A DNA stretch of 64,000 nucleotides from Hofstenia miamia (Eukaryota > Xenacoelomorpha > Acoela). Both the position numbers and the translations under genes were made by a program. Below, piece after piece: positions 1 through 12,400 of the stretch (position 1 is its first letter; every line of letters starts with the position of its first letter). The notes below the pieces were generated by a model. The model did not search any database and was not told the DNA's origin. It saw only the letters and a list, made by a program, of their open reading frames with translations. The stretch is taken from positions 1,265,650 to 1,329,649 of the forward strand of contig SCFE01000030.1 in the NCBI GenBank assembly GCA_004352715.1, given 5' to 3'.

Positions 1-245
1 TATATATATATATATATATATAAGCTTAAGTGTATAATAATTATATATATACATTAAATATTAACTGGCCAAAAACCGGCCGGACGTTACGAAGCACTAG
101 CAGCCAAAAGCAAGATTGCTTATATATATATATATATATAAATATATAATGCGAAAAAATCTACCGGCCAAGACCGGCTGAAAACCGGCCGGCCGGTATT
201 AACTCTTGCCGGTCAACTACTGGCCCCGGCCTTAAATTTTTCGGC
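1..245. repeat. CCGG-rich dispersed repeat with TA microsatellites (copy 1)
   Basis: TA dinucleotide runs at 1-22 and 121-140 flank a stretch unusually rich in CCGG and GGCC for this AT-rich sequence (about 60-90 and 160-245). The block around 180-225 (AAAACCGGCC, GGTATTA, CCGGTCAACTAC) matches the block at about 19,915-19,970, so this is a dispersed family. No coding potential and no clear terminal repeats were seen; the left end is cut by the window edge. Confidence 0.6.
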
Positions 246-821
246 CGATTCCAACTCTGCATGGATGTGTCAAATTTCGAAACTTCTTAATACGCTTGAA
301 GAAAATTGTTTATAACCGATTGTGTTATTTTAGATACAATGGGCGGCTGAGGGTTATAATGGAAAAGTTTAGCTTAGCAGCAATAAGAAAAATTTTATAT
401 ACATACTTTCTTGCATAGTTACTTTTGCGTAATTTTCTTCAAATTCTATGACATTAAAGAAGTTTTCTTAATGTGTTATATAAGACGCGACAAAAAACAA
501 AACCTTAATACAATTCTAATTTTTTGCAATTCAAAATATGTGCAGTATATTAAGCGATTTTTACAAAGTAAAAATATGAGAGATAGTGTCAGAAATCTAA
601 AATAAACAGTGTTGGTGTGGAATGTGAGTGATTTCATAAATCTATAAATAACTATTAGCAATAGCTAAATATACTAATGAAATAATAAAATTTTTTCATT
701 TATTTTAGTAAATATGAGAAGTTAAAAGCTGAAAATAATATATATTTAAAATTATTATGAATCCTAATAATTTCTGTCAAATATTGCAAAAATAATATCT
801 AAAAAAATGGTGCCCCAATCA
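246..821. other. Intergenic DNA, no supported feature
   Basis: AT-rich sequence. Two short overlapping open frames (411-605 plus, 476-661 minus) are low-complexity and show no recognisable motif. I see nothing else here. Confidence 0.6.
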
Positions 822-1438
822 GAGGTGGAATCGGGTTGGGACTTTAAAATCCGAACCCGAAATGAAAATTTTAAACCAGATTTCAGTCCGAATTTCGAAA
901 ATCAAGTATTGAATTGATAAAATTATAATTCTTTAAATGTGTACATAAAATTTTATTTTTTTAATGTTTTGAAAATAATTTAGTATTTCTGAAGGTGTCA
1001 GCTGGCAGTGAGGAGCGTCTTTCAGTCAGATCGACCTGGTCCCTCTTTAAAAAACATATCGAAATGAAAATCTTTTTATTTCAGAAGATAATTCATTCAT
1101 GACAAACTGAAATAATAGCAAATGCATAATAAAATGTCTTTAAATGCGAAACCCTAGTTTTTATTCTTTGTTTAAGTCACTCGTGCTGCTGATTATCTTA
1201 CTTAGACAATTATCTTCTTACCATTATAAAAGCACAGATACGAGTTAGTCCTTTTTAATCAAGGTTAATTGGTCGGTAAACAATTTAACACTAATTTGAA
1301 ATCTCCTTGATACAGTAACTACGAAAAATTACAATAATGTTATTATATCGTATTAAACCTAAGAAAAAATTTTTTCCGCCCAAACCCGTTTTGTTTTCAA
1401 AAACTCAATCCAACTCGACCTGAACCCGATTCCACCTC
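822..1438. mobile_element. MITE-like element with 16-bp terminal inverted repeats
   Basis: The first 16 bases (GAGGTGGAATCGGGTT, 822-837) are repeated exactly as a reverse complement at 1423-1438. The interior has no transposase-like frame, so the element would be non-autonomous. Flanks share CCCAAT (814-819 and 1443-1448), but no exact target duplication abuts the ends, so the superfamily is unresolved. The GGG/CGGG-rich ends resemble the style of the element at 22,259-22,591. Confidence 0.6.
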
Positions 1439-1974
1439 CAGTCCCAATAATTTTGGTCAGCATTGTAAGTATAATATTTAATTAACTCACAAGCACATGA
1501 TTAATTTAAAATTGAAATTATGTAAATAGAAGAAATTCCGGCCAATAAAGTTTGGTAAATAAATGAGCTAATAAATTGTGTTGCTAAGTCAAGTCTTAAA
1601 AAATTTTCAGCATGTCTAGATAGTATTTACATTGTCAAATCAAATAAAAAGATGAGCCCAAAGCTATTGTAATTATTTACAAGCAATGACTTTTAACTTT
1701 TTTATCCGCACATCATTGACGCACTCATTTTGAACTGATGCTAAAAGGTTAATTATAGGATAAGATTTGATATTCTTCCTTCAGATAAATATTGACAATT
1801 AAAAACTGGTAATTTATCTGATTATCATGCTTTTATCACAAACACAAATCAACTGAAAATAAAATAATCATTCAATGGCTATATTCAGTACTGAATGAAT
1901 GTGAACATACAATATTCCATTATTTATTGCATTGAATGCTTTTGCATGATCTAAGGAGATAACGTAAAAAATTT
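1439..1974. other. Intergenic DNA, no supported feature
   Basis: AT-rich, with no frame or repeat that I can support. Confidence 0.5.
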
Positions 1975-3345
1975 TAATTTCTATCTATGAGTTGTCACCA
2001 ATAGAGCATTCATAGTTGAAAAATGTTTTCTAAAGCCAAATTGATTTTGATTGAATATATTGTATTTCTTAAAGTAACAATTAATCTGATCGTGTAATAT
2101 ATTTTCGAAAATCTTATTAGTTCCAGTTAAAATTGATATAGGTCTGTAATTTAAAAAAATTTTTCTAGAGCCTTTATGTAGATTGGAATAACTTTTGCAA
2201 CTTTTAATTCATTAGGATATTTGTGACCTTTAATGAATTCATTAAATAAGTCGCATAAAGGTCTTGCTATAACATTTAGTGAATCTCTTAAAAACCATAT
2301 AGGATACGTACAAATTCATTTAGGTGTTCTAATATTTAAGCAACTTTCAGCTTTTAGAAATTCATGTAAGGAGGTGTATCTAAAGCAAATGAATTTTCAT
2401 TGAACTTTAGTTTTTCATGCATCTCAAATTTGGTCATGAAATTATACTGCATTCCATCAAATTTACCCACTAATATTCAGAATATTGAGTCCCAATTTCA
2501 ATTTTGTATTGAGAAGTAATAAATGTATTTTGAGTGTAACCTTTACAATAAATTCGTAGCAATTGCTAAAATAATTTTTTTAGAAAATAAAATGGGAATA
2601 TGTCATTTTCATCAACCTCTTCAAATAATTCTTTATTTTCAAGAAATAAATTATTTTTAAATGCATCAAGATCCGACAATTCTTCATATTTAATAACATT
2701 AGACTAAATGAGATATATTTCGCTCAACTTGATCATCGTCAATTTATATAAATTTTCCCTCTAAATACGCATTATTTAATTTAAAAATATTATATATAAT
2801 TAAACGTTGATTAGAGGTAATTTATAATATCTTTTAATTAAATAATGCATATTTAGAGGGAAAATTTTGTAAATTAACGATGCTCAAGTTGAGTGAAATA
2901 TATCTCATTTAGTCTAATGTTTTTATTAAAATTATTAAAGATCCTTAACAACAATAAGTAAATTCTTCAAATATTGGAATGTTTGAAAGGCTACGCTTTG
3001 GTAAAAATTTAGTTGATATCTTAAGTTGATATTCTTAGTCTTTCATAATACCGCTTTTGTTGTCTTGGTTTCTTGACTTGACTTACAAAACAACAATGTC
3101 CTTACATTTATTAATTTTCAGGTTTTCAATTATGGGGGCATTCTCCCCGAAGTTCTTGATCGATTTTTCGACATTAGAAACTATTTTTTTGCACTGTTTT
3201 TTATTTAATGAACCATCCTTATTGTTAAAAAATTTGCATGAAATCACTATTTTTGGTTTACATTTTTTATCAGGTAAATTGTCTTTGCTTTCCAATTTCG
3301 AATTTAACAAAGGTTTCATAGAGAATTTCTCAAATTCTTTTTGAG
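1975..3345 (-). pseudogene. Decayed LINE retrotransposon (minus strand), split by a MITE
   Basis: Read on the minus strand, 2255-2175 gives FNEFIKGHKYPNELKVAKVI, 2150-2125 a diverged NYRPIS block and 2050-2020 NQFGFRKHFST. These are fingers/palm blocks of a non-LTR reverse transcriptase of the CR1/Jockey type. Frameshifts and stops separate the blocks. Further 5' on the same strand (3319-3083) is a Lys-rich open frame of 78 codons that could be a remnant of ORF1, but this is a guess. The MITE at 2702-2914 lies inside this region. RT identity is well supported; the exact ends are not. Confidence 0.65.
2702..2914. mobile_element. Near-palindromic MITE with TA target duplication
   Basis: The left arm (starting GACTAAATGAGATATATTTC) is matched by the reverse complement of the right arm over about 90 bp, so the 213-bp element could fold into one long hairpin with a small loop near 2795-2825. 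TA dinucleotides flank both ends (2700-2701 and 2915-2916), as expected for mariner-type or other TA-targeting transposases. It has no coding capacity. Confidence 0.75.
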
Positions 3346-5540
3346 TTACCTTTTAAACATTCTATAAAATCTGACTTAATTTTGAAAACTAAATTTATTC
3401 AATCGAGTTTTGATTTAGTAGCTATGTTGAAACAGTTGACCAGGTGCTCCAAATCAACAAATGAGTTCAAAAGTTCCTGTAATTTATCATTTGTTTTAAC
3501 GATATCAGAATATCGTTCTAATATTGAAAATGATAAAAAATTGTAATTATAGCAAATTATACATATATAGCGCTGCAATATTATTTATAATTTCTCACTT
3601 TCAGTTATTCTGTCAACTTTGGACTCATTTCATGCTAAACAAGAATAAACATAATCCAATCACAAACCACTGTAAACTGTTTTTGTTATCAAAAAATACG
3701 ATTTGTTCAATATTTAACACAGAACTAGCTCCAAGATGTAATTGACGCATAATTATTCAACTCTGTATAGCGTGCACAGGCGTTTTACACAGATGGAGTG
3801 TTTTTTTTCAAAATCAAGCCAAATCAACAATATTTTGTGTAAACAATTTCGAAAAATTTTCGCCAAATATGCTAAATTTTCGTCCGCAGTCTACAATTTT
3901 CACAAATTTTGCGCAAACTGATCACCTATATTCCGCAAAGTACAGATATTAAACTATATTCCCTTTAAAGAATCTTAAATCCCCCCTTTTTGCGGTAGAT
4001 GCACGCCACTGGGTTGAAATCAAACATTAGGATCGACTATTTGTACAAAAGTGTAATGTTTTAAGTTTGATTGAGTTGAATTTTACTAGAAATGTTAAAA
4101 TTAGCTCTTTAAAAATGATTAATATTTTTCAATATATAATATGACTTTTGATACTTTGCCTTTTTTAAGTCATCAATCTTTATGAGGGTTGCTTTTACCA
4201 TGTTTTTTTATAAAAATCTTTAGAGTAAAGTCATTTTAAACTTTGACTACAATAACTGTAAAACTATTGAACTAAATAAACCTGTAATAATTTAACAACA
4301 ACTAAAGCAATGTGCAATTCTAATAGACATCCACAGATTTTATCTATATATATATTATTCTATAGCTTAGCTCACACATCTATCTATTAGCTTTAACGCA
4401 AGAGGGAAAACGCTAAAATTAGGAATGCTTTTGTAAGTGCAAAATTTGATAAAGTTTTGTGAAGAAACAAATTTTTGCGAACAAATTATTTTCTCTAGTT
4501 GCCATTACTTTGGTGGATTCCACAGCATTTCTGCAACAATTTGATTTTGCTAATAATATTTTTTGTGAATTCGCGAAAATTTCTGAAAGACATTTTCAAT
4601 GTCCCTAATCAATTATTTTGTATTTGTGAATTCCACCAAATTCCAGTAACAAATTTGATTTTACTAGTTATTTATTTCTTTGGATTCCACAACAAAGCGA
4701 TTTATTTATTGCAATAAAAATCGAAAATTTGATTAATTCTTGATTATGTGACCATTGTTATTTTAAAAACTCTATCGTCAAATTTGTATCCAGGGTACAA
4801 CATTCCTTGCTACACACACTAGAGAATAAATTGCGCAATAAATTCACGTTACTATCAATGTAAACACTTGTAAAACTTATGTGAACTGCGTTTTACAATT
4901 TCTTCGTTTTTACACACATCAAATATCAATCAAACTTTCAGTTTCTGGCGTCTTTTTACAATTCGTGGAAAAAGAAAATTATAGAATCGCATTTACAAAA
5001 TTGAAATTGTATCACAAATTTAAAATATACATGTACACCAAAGTAACAGGATTAAAAATAACTACATTGCTTATAAATTTGTCAAAACTCAACACGTTAA
5101 GAATGAGTTAAAAATAAGTCACTGAAAACTTCCTTGAAGGTATTATTTCAAATTTTGTTCAACGATATTGCACATTACAGCTCACTTAAAAATTATATTG
5201 AAAGAATGGCAGTTGGTATTAGACATTATTAAATGCCTCTCAAATTTTTCCCCCTGTCACAGTTACTCTAGATTTCATGCTTATTTTTAAGACACTTCAA
5301 ACATGCAAATGTTCTATTTAATTAAAATCAACCAAATACGCAATTGAGATGGGCTACAAATCTGTGCCAAACGAGCTACAGTCATGACAAAATTCTATTT
5401 CTGTTTCAATGCAGCCACCGCCGTTATATAGTTTTAATGTTTTTTAAAATACAAAAACTAAAAAATACCTCGATATGACATGTTAACTTCTTATAAGTTC
5501 AATTAAAAAAAACTTTAGTTCTAAAACATATAGCTTCATC
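3346..5540. other. Intergenic AT-rich DNA, possible hAT-type end near 4000
   Basis: No gene is supported. The sequence just before 4015, read on the minus strand, begins CAGTGGCGTGCATC, a form often seen at the ends of hAT elements, but I could not find a matching left end. Around 4500-4700 there are loosely repeated GATTCCAC...AACAAATTTGATTTT motifs. Open frames here (3524-3745, 4499-4717, 4881-5111) have no recognisable motif. Confidence 0.4.
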
Positions 5541-5542
5541 AA

Positions 5543-5645
5543 CTCTCTTTCATTCGTTTGGTAACGTCACAATCCGTAACTGGAATATTCTCGCTAAAGA
5601 AATTATACAAATTCAGAAATCTTTCAAAAAGAAACTTAAAAAATT
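5543..5645 (+). pseudogene. LINE reverse transcriptase C-terminal fragment
   Basis: The plus-strand translation reads SFGNVTIRNWNILAKEIIQI followed by SFKKKLKKFVLEE. This matches the conserved end of many non-LTR RT proteins (W-N-x-L near a Ser-Phe-Lys-x2-Leu-Lys run). The rest of the element is not visible nearby, so this is a short fossil. The overlapping minus-strand frame (5613-5879) is a shadow. Confidence 0.5.
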
Positions 5646-6661
5646 TGTGCTGGAGGAATCATTTGCAATGGGGAACGCATGTCTTGGAGATAAATCATAT
5701 GGAATGACTATACATTTTAAGTATTTGTTTAGTAACGCCTCGTAGCCATTAAATAATTTCATATTTTGTAAAATGTGTATGATTCGCATTTTATTATTAA
5801 TTGAATGTGGGTGTGTGCTATATAAATCTTTTTCAACGCTATTTCGAAATTGTAAATCGAAGTGATCAACACTATACATTCACATATAGTCATAAGCGTA
5901 CTTCATTAATATTATCTGCGGGGTCTGTAAATTTTTGCTCGAAATATGAGCCTGGGGTTTGAAAATTTTATTGACATGTCTAAATATAAAAATACTGATC
6001 AGTATAATTTTGAAAATATCTCACTAGCTTTCCTTGAATTTTACATTTAAATCTAAAATCAAACACTTCCTTATTTCTAACCTAACTAATATTATTCAAG
6101 ATAGTTAATTTGTTTCTTTTCGTAATCTTAAATCGAATTATCTTGTTCTATTGACAGAATTAGTAGTCTCAGCTCAATTCAAATTAAGGTGATATATATC
6201 TTTTAGGTACATGAACTTACATAACTACATGTTTCACCTAACCATATGCAGTCATTATTAAGGCTGACTAAAAAATTGTTTCTTGCAGACTTGTCAACGA
6301 GCCAAAATTTTTAAGCTCGGCTCGTTTAAAATTTGAGTAAGTTCGGCTCGGTGCGCCACATAAAATCTTTCGATGAGGCTCGCTTCAGCTTTGATATTTT
6401 TTTAAAACATTGTGCTCACAATATTTTACATAGGTTTTCCCTTTATTTAAAAAATATTTCTAAAATGAGATTATAAGAAAGGCTAATTGAATGAAAAATC
6501 CGCATAATCAAATTACCAAGCAGTAGTATAAATTTGTTTTGATTAAAAAGCCTCGTTTTGGTCTCGCTGTATATCTAAAATTGTACCCACTCCCAAATGT
6601 AAATCCGCGATCTGCTAATAGCAAAGTAATATTAATACTGTGTAGATTTGGGGGGGGGGGG
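5646..6661. other. Intergenic DNA with a Gly-codon-like GGCTCG repeat patch
   Basis: No gene is supported. A patch at about 6295-6390 holds repeated GAGCC/GGCTCG words, perhaps a remnant of a repeat. The stretch ends in a run of G (6651-6661) that stops at an N gap. Confidence 0.4.
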
Positions 6662-6813
6662 NNNNNNNNNNNNNNNNNNNNNNNNNNNNNNNNNNNNNNN
6701 NNNNNNNNNNNNNNNNNNNNNNNNNNNNNNNNNNNNNNNNNNNNNNNNNNNNNNNNNNNNNNNNNNNNNNNNNNNNNNNNNNNNNNNNNNNNNNNNNNNN
6801 NNNNNNNNNNNNN
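6662..6813. other. Assembly gap (152 N) inside a poly-G tract
   Basis: The N run is bounded on both sides by homopolymer G (6651-6661 and 6814-6824). The gap is most simply a sequencing break in a long G tract. Open frames across it are meaningless. Confidence 0.9.
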
Positions 6814-6824
6814 GGGGGGGGGGG

Positions 6825-8692
6825 TATATGAAATGATATTAATGGTTAAATATCCCATAACCAATCTGGTCATTGATAAACCGTAACCATTAACTTGAAA
6901 CTCTTTACGGATAGCTGAGACTGTGATTTCCAAAATATATTGGAAATATTGAAGTGCAAGCGAGAGACAGAGAATATAACTGCAGTTTCTTGTAAAATCC
7001 TGTTTTAGAGTAGTCCGTAATTCAAACGCAATACATGTACATTTTTAAAGATTCATTGAATCCATAAACATTTGTCCGAAAGAAGTTGTGCCCACATATA
7101 TCTATCAACTACATGGCTGAAATTTTAAGAATAATGCACTGTAACATTACAAATAGAAGTGGGATAAGACGGGTCATTTTCACTATTAATCTAAAAATTG
7201 ATTTTTAGATTTTGTGGTGATTCTAAGATGCCAGATGGAAGTCTTACTTCAGCAAATATATCTAAAAAATGTATTTTGAAACATTGGTTAATTTCCTACA
7301 CGCGTGCAAGCGGAACGTTATTTGATGTGCTTTTTACTAATTCAAAAAAGGTTGAAACTTCCATCATTTCATTTAAATGTGCGAATTACTACGAGGATTT
7401 TAAAAATATACTGCATTTTGCATGTTGATTTGATATGCAAATTTACTACAATATAACAATTTTGCTCCACGCAAAAGAATTGAACGTCAAATATTGCATA
7501 AATATTCTATATATAGTTCGTTTTGTATTCTCATTTATGAAATTTAAAGTGCAATGTAATGTAATTTAATTTAATTATCCCCTAAATAGATATCTTTCTT
7601 CTTCGTTTTCAATCAATGCAAATTAATTCTTAACAGAAAACTAGAATTTGTTGAACATGGACATCGAATCTATAAAAATATATACGAGCTTAAAACTAGT
7701 GGTTTGTGTGGGCCACAAGTCGGTAGCAACTACCCTCACAAAATGCTATAAAGTATTTAACTCAGTTTACTAACTGAAAGAACAAAATTCAAAAACTCAA
7801 GTCATTGTTTAACATGAATTACATGCAATCAGTATTTTGAATAATAGAATTATACAGCCATGGTTAGAAAATTAGAAACAGCAGGATTTCAGAATTATTA
7901 ATTTCAATCGATAAATTGCAAAATCATTTCACATAATTATATAATGACATTCTACTATTGATTGTATGTGTATAAGAGTTGAATAACTTATTATTTTGAT
8001 TTCTTCAAGTAACTTAATGTGATTTCGAAATCGGCATGCAAAATCAAAGATATATCAGCTGAAGAATGTGCTCAACTTGTGCTTTTGAAGATGAATGTCA
8101 AACTACAAACATAAGTGTTCTGAAGTTCAAAGCAGAAAAATGGACAGAAAGCATTTTTTTACAACAGCACATCCGTTACAGGAAGAAATTGCGATCGATT
8201 GTTGCATTAAAGTAGTTTATTAAATGTCTGAGATGATCTACCTCTGTTTCCAAAACTGGGATAAACACATAAATTATTGAATTATGTATCCATTCTGAGT
8301 CAGATAATACAAATTTGATTTTAATTTCAGCTTTCGTCAATGTTGCACTCATATATTCCCTAACATATTTGGATCTCCTAATTATTAATTGTTTCAAACT
8401 TTTTGATCATAAACGTAGATTCTGGAAAGTGCTAGACAATCAGTTGTTGACATGAATATGGGTTTATGCTTTCGATTTATATATATTAGAATGATGTTTA
8501 ATAAAATCATATATTTAGAGCACAAAAATGATGAATACATAAAAAACTAGAACAAAGTTTTGAGAGGTTTGCACTTTTTGCTAAATTAAGTTGAAGTACA
8601 ATTCGTACTATCTTTTATGTAAAGTAGAAACACTCACATTAACATTAAAAACATAATAATGCCACTAAGAAAAATTTAACAAAACAGATTTT
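6825..8692. other. Intergenic DNA, no supported gene
   Basis: Small frames at 7198-7428 (plus) and 8176-8397 (minus) lack recognisable motifs. The latter lies downstream of DTYMK and could fall in its 3' UTR. A minus-strand AATAAA is present near 8216, but I cannot say whether it is the DTYMK polyadenylation signal. Confidence 0.4.
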
Positions 8693-9307
8693 TCAAATCC
8701 AGAGATACTGCAGTTGCTTATCTGAAACTTTATCGACTGTTTCTCGAACTAAAGAACATGTATCTGCAAAAACATTGTCAATGCTCTTACTGGCATCAAT
8801 GATCTTCCAGTAGTCTTCTTTCATTTCAAGAAATCTCTGATGAACCTTGCTCTGAATGTCAATACGTTCATACCGCTCGTCTCCGAATCCTTCACGACTC
8901 ATTGTTAAGCGACTGTCAATAGAAAGGTAAAGAACCAAATCAGGTCGAATTAAACCGACATCCGAGGATTTGCACCAGTCAAGATTAAGACCTGACTTAA
9001 TAGAGCTGTATGCAACGCCAGAGTACGCATATCGATCAGCAATTATAGTCTTACCAGAGGTAAGTAGTCTCTCAATTTCAGATACTTTTTCCCACCGGTT
9101 GGCAGAAAATAACAAGTGAATGGCTTTATCATGCATCTCAATGCCTTTTTGAAGATATTCATTGATGGTATTACCAATTGTAGTGGAACGATCAGGAAAT
9201 TTCATATAAACACCATCTTCACCTAGCATTTCTAAAAGTCGTTTGCATTGAGTGGATTTTCCTGAACGATCACACCCTTCTAAGACGATAAACGCACCTC
9301 TGCGCAT
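8693..9307 (-). CDS. DTYMK: Thymidylate kinase (dTMP kinase), intronless
   Basis: This 204-aa protein is a eukaryotic thymidylate kinase, which phosphorylates dTMP to dTDP with ATP in the dTTP pathway. Visible motifs are: the P-loop EGCDRSGKST (residues 10-19); FPDRST (37-42), part of the substrate pocket; HLLFSANRWE (64-73), near-identical in animal enzymes; the DRY motif with YSGVAY (91-100); LDWCK (109-113); RPDLVLYL (121-128); a LID-type segment with Arg around 133-148; and DASKSI (171-176). Length is close to the usual 200-215 aa and no stop or frameshift interrupts it. The ATG gives the expected Arg-Arg-Gly-Ala start just before the first strand. No intron is needed. A TTTTTAG-like acceptor ends at 9336, 28 bases upstream of the ATG. 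The neighbouring gene ends 177 bp upstream on the same strand, so co-transcription with trans-splicing is possible. Confidence 0.96.
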   Translation of the reverse strand: MRRGAFIVLEGCDRSGKSTQCKRLLEMLGEDGVYMKFPDRSTTIGNTINEYLQKGIEMHDKAIHLLFSANRWEKVSEIERLLTSGKTIIADRYAYSGVAYSSIKSGLNLDWCKSSDVGLIRPDLVLYLSIDSRLTMSREGFGDERYERIDIQSKVHQRFLEMKEDYWKIIDASKSIDNVFADTCSLVRETVDKVSDKQLQYLWI

Positions 9308-9484
9308 TATGCAACGTTATACCGTTTGACGATTACTAAAAATTGAAAACTGGTAAATATAGGCTAAACTTTAATTAACTATTTTTTCATAACTAGGTTT
9401 TTATGAACATTGTAAAAATTTAGCCTCAAAAACTATATTTAAATGTCACCAAAACTATTGTTCACATGTTAAATAATAACAAAA
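9308..9484 (-). promoter_or_regulatory. Intercistronic region with candidate poly(A) signal and (trans-)splice acceptor
   Basis: Only 177 bp separate the stop of the upstream gene from the DTYMK ATG. On the minus strand there is an ATTAAA at 9375-9370, then about 33 bases later a pyrimidine-rich TTTTCAATTTTTAG ending at 9336. This leaves a 28-base leader before the ATG. A 3'-end signal followed closely by an acceptor is the layout seen in operons resolved by spliced-leader trans-splicing. Whether it is used is inference. Confidence 0.4.
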
Positions 9485-12400
9485 TCAGATTTCGATTGCT
9501 GCAGATGAGTCACTAAGTGAAATCTCTTTACTAATACATGATGCACGGGACACTTTCTTCATATACTCCTCGTTGGTTTTTCTCTGTGCAACGCGTTCTG
9601 GTGTCTCAAAGCGCATAAATTGCAAATCTTGCTCCACTCGCAATAACAGATTCCGTTGATTTGGAGTTAACACTGCATGAGCCGATTGTGGTTTATTACG
9701 GAAGCGTGATTCACGTATTGTGTTGTATAAATGCCTTTGTTCTGATTTCGCAGTTCTAATCAATCTTTCATTCTAAATATACATCTAAATATAATTTTTC
9801 GTTAAACAAACATTTCAACAAATCTGCTCACTGCAATTCTACAAATGGCCGCTGATTTGAATGCGTTAAAATTATAAGACATTAGCTATCCATCAAACAG
9901 CAACTTTGCCATCTAAATATATTCACAAATATCTGTTATGATCAACAAAATGACAGCCTATAACAACTAGAGTGAAAACGTTAAATGAGCCAAACGGATT
10001 AGCATCATGGACTTATAGTCCTCAGTTTACTTGTATTTCAAATAAATGAGACCACGATTGAATAAACTTTTAAATCTCCCTTTTCACTTTCGTTCTTTAG
10101 CTGCGACCTGTCCCACTGAGGCATGCCGACCTCTGACTTAGCGCCTAAAGGGTTGGGAGGTCTATCTACATATAAAGAAACAGCTAAATTTCGTTGTTGA
10201 TCAGGTGAACATTAAGATTGGACAGAATTCAAATATTTTTATAAAATCAGAAATTTTAATCAAAATAAGTTAATCTTTTCAAGTAATTAGGTTCAGCAAT
10301 TTAGTTGAGTACAAATCTTCAACAATATCTTCAAGCACGTTGGCCTTACGATTTCCAAATTTCCTAAAGGGCTTGAAGAACATTTTTTTATAAATGTGAA
10401 AAAACGTTTTATCCGTTTAAATGGATACAAGCTGTTCAAGGCTAAACAACATGCAGAATCCTTAAGCATATTGAGTAATAGATAAACATGTAAGCTTTAT
10501 TCATGTAATTTATCATATGAAAAACAAAATATACCTTCTCGATATCCTCAGCTTTTGTCCGAATGCGTGCCATTGCAGTATTAGGAGGACGTTTGCCGAC
10601 TAGCCCATACCATTTGTTGGCATCTGATAGTTCATCGATTTTGACAATGTGTAGCTTTCTCCTTAAAAATAAATCTCGCTGTCTTTGTACGGCACTTAAC
10701 TAAAATAAATTAAAAATAAGAACACTTTGCAAATTTTGCCTTTCAATGAAATTAATATAAGAACAAGCTCCCTTTTACACAAATTCATTAGAAAACGGTC
10801 TGTGTTTGCACAGAATATCGGGTAAATTGAGTAAAAAAACTGATTTGTTAGTATATCTGGGTGCATATATTAGGGGTTGGACTTTTAATTACATTCTCAT
10901 TGTTTCTAATAAGACAATTTGTTTGGAATAACAAGTGAGAGGAGTTTTGATTTCGATATAAAGGAATAATTGTAACAAATCAATCTTTAACAAATAAATG
11001 TGTAATGATCATGGACACGAGAACTCACTAAAGTAAGATTATTAAACCCTATTCCAGGCGAAAGACTGGGATAAGGCTTTTAAACAACCAGAAAATCTGC
11101 CCTAAGAGGTATGGGTTTCATTAAAATATCATTAAATTTCTCCAAAGAATACGTAATGGGGAAATTACTTGTTAAGCCTATGTTAATTTAATATTGTTAA
11201 TAGGGTGCTTCTTACAATTTTCTTGAGGCAAATCAAACGTTTTTACTACTAAAGCTGGTCCAGCTTCCTTACGAGCCTCGAAGGGTTAACAAATCATTGC
11301 ACTATAGTAAGCTTGCTCATATTAGATATATCAACACATTAGTTGCATTGCATGTTAGACGTTGCCAGAAAGTTTAATCTCACTCAACTCTAATTCAATC
11401 ATAGCACTTAAAAAGTTGAAAATAACGTATTTTACGTTTTCTTAACGTATATTAAAAATTCGGCAAAAATTCGTACTTTTATCTATCTTAATTTTTTTAC
11501 ATAGTTAACACCATTGAATACTACACTATTATTTTCACATAAAGAGACAATTTAGACAGCAATTAACATTCTGGTAATACACACGTATAATGTTAAACGT
11601 TTTATCAGCATGAGCCGTGCAATGATAATACAGATATGACTTAACTGTCCAATTGTGAAGTGAAAAATTTAGCTTAACAGTTGATAATCACATTGTTCGT
11701 AACCAACAATTAATACATACAATTTTACATCACTTTTCACAAAATGTGATATTAAAGTATATAGATGAAAGTTCGTTTAATACTAGGTGTTGATACTGCA
11801 AAAATAAGTATACAAAAGCACTCACTGTAGAATACTCAACATTTTTTATGACCTGCTTTTCATGTGCTAATCCCAAATCCAACACATTGTTTTGACGTTT
11901 ACACTGATTGTAGGAACGGACATCACATTTAGCAATGTAGTTCTTATGGGTAAAACCACGAAGTGTCTAAAAGACAATACGAGTATTGGACAAAGTCATT
12001 AACGACACATTCCTTTTCTTCAAACATTTAACTTAAAGCATTAATTGTTTATGATGAACATATATGTTCAAATAGAGATTCTATAAATGAACTTTGTTTT
12101 CATATAAAATAAAAATCAATGAAATGAGGAACTTATGAAACAGATCCTGAATTTTTGTTGGAAAAATCATTTTATTACTAGGAAATTCATCAACACAAAT
12201 AATTGGCCAATTTCTCTTTAAATATAGAGCTTGATATTTAGTGTAAATTTACTGTTTATTCAACTTTGAATCTCTATTGAAATCTAATCGAAATGATCCT
12301 TGTTTGACTGGTATTTTTGGCGCAGAATTTTTGAAGGATATGATGCATGGCTCGTAATAATCATATAAAAACCACATTAAATAATGATTTTTAATGCTTG

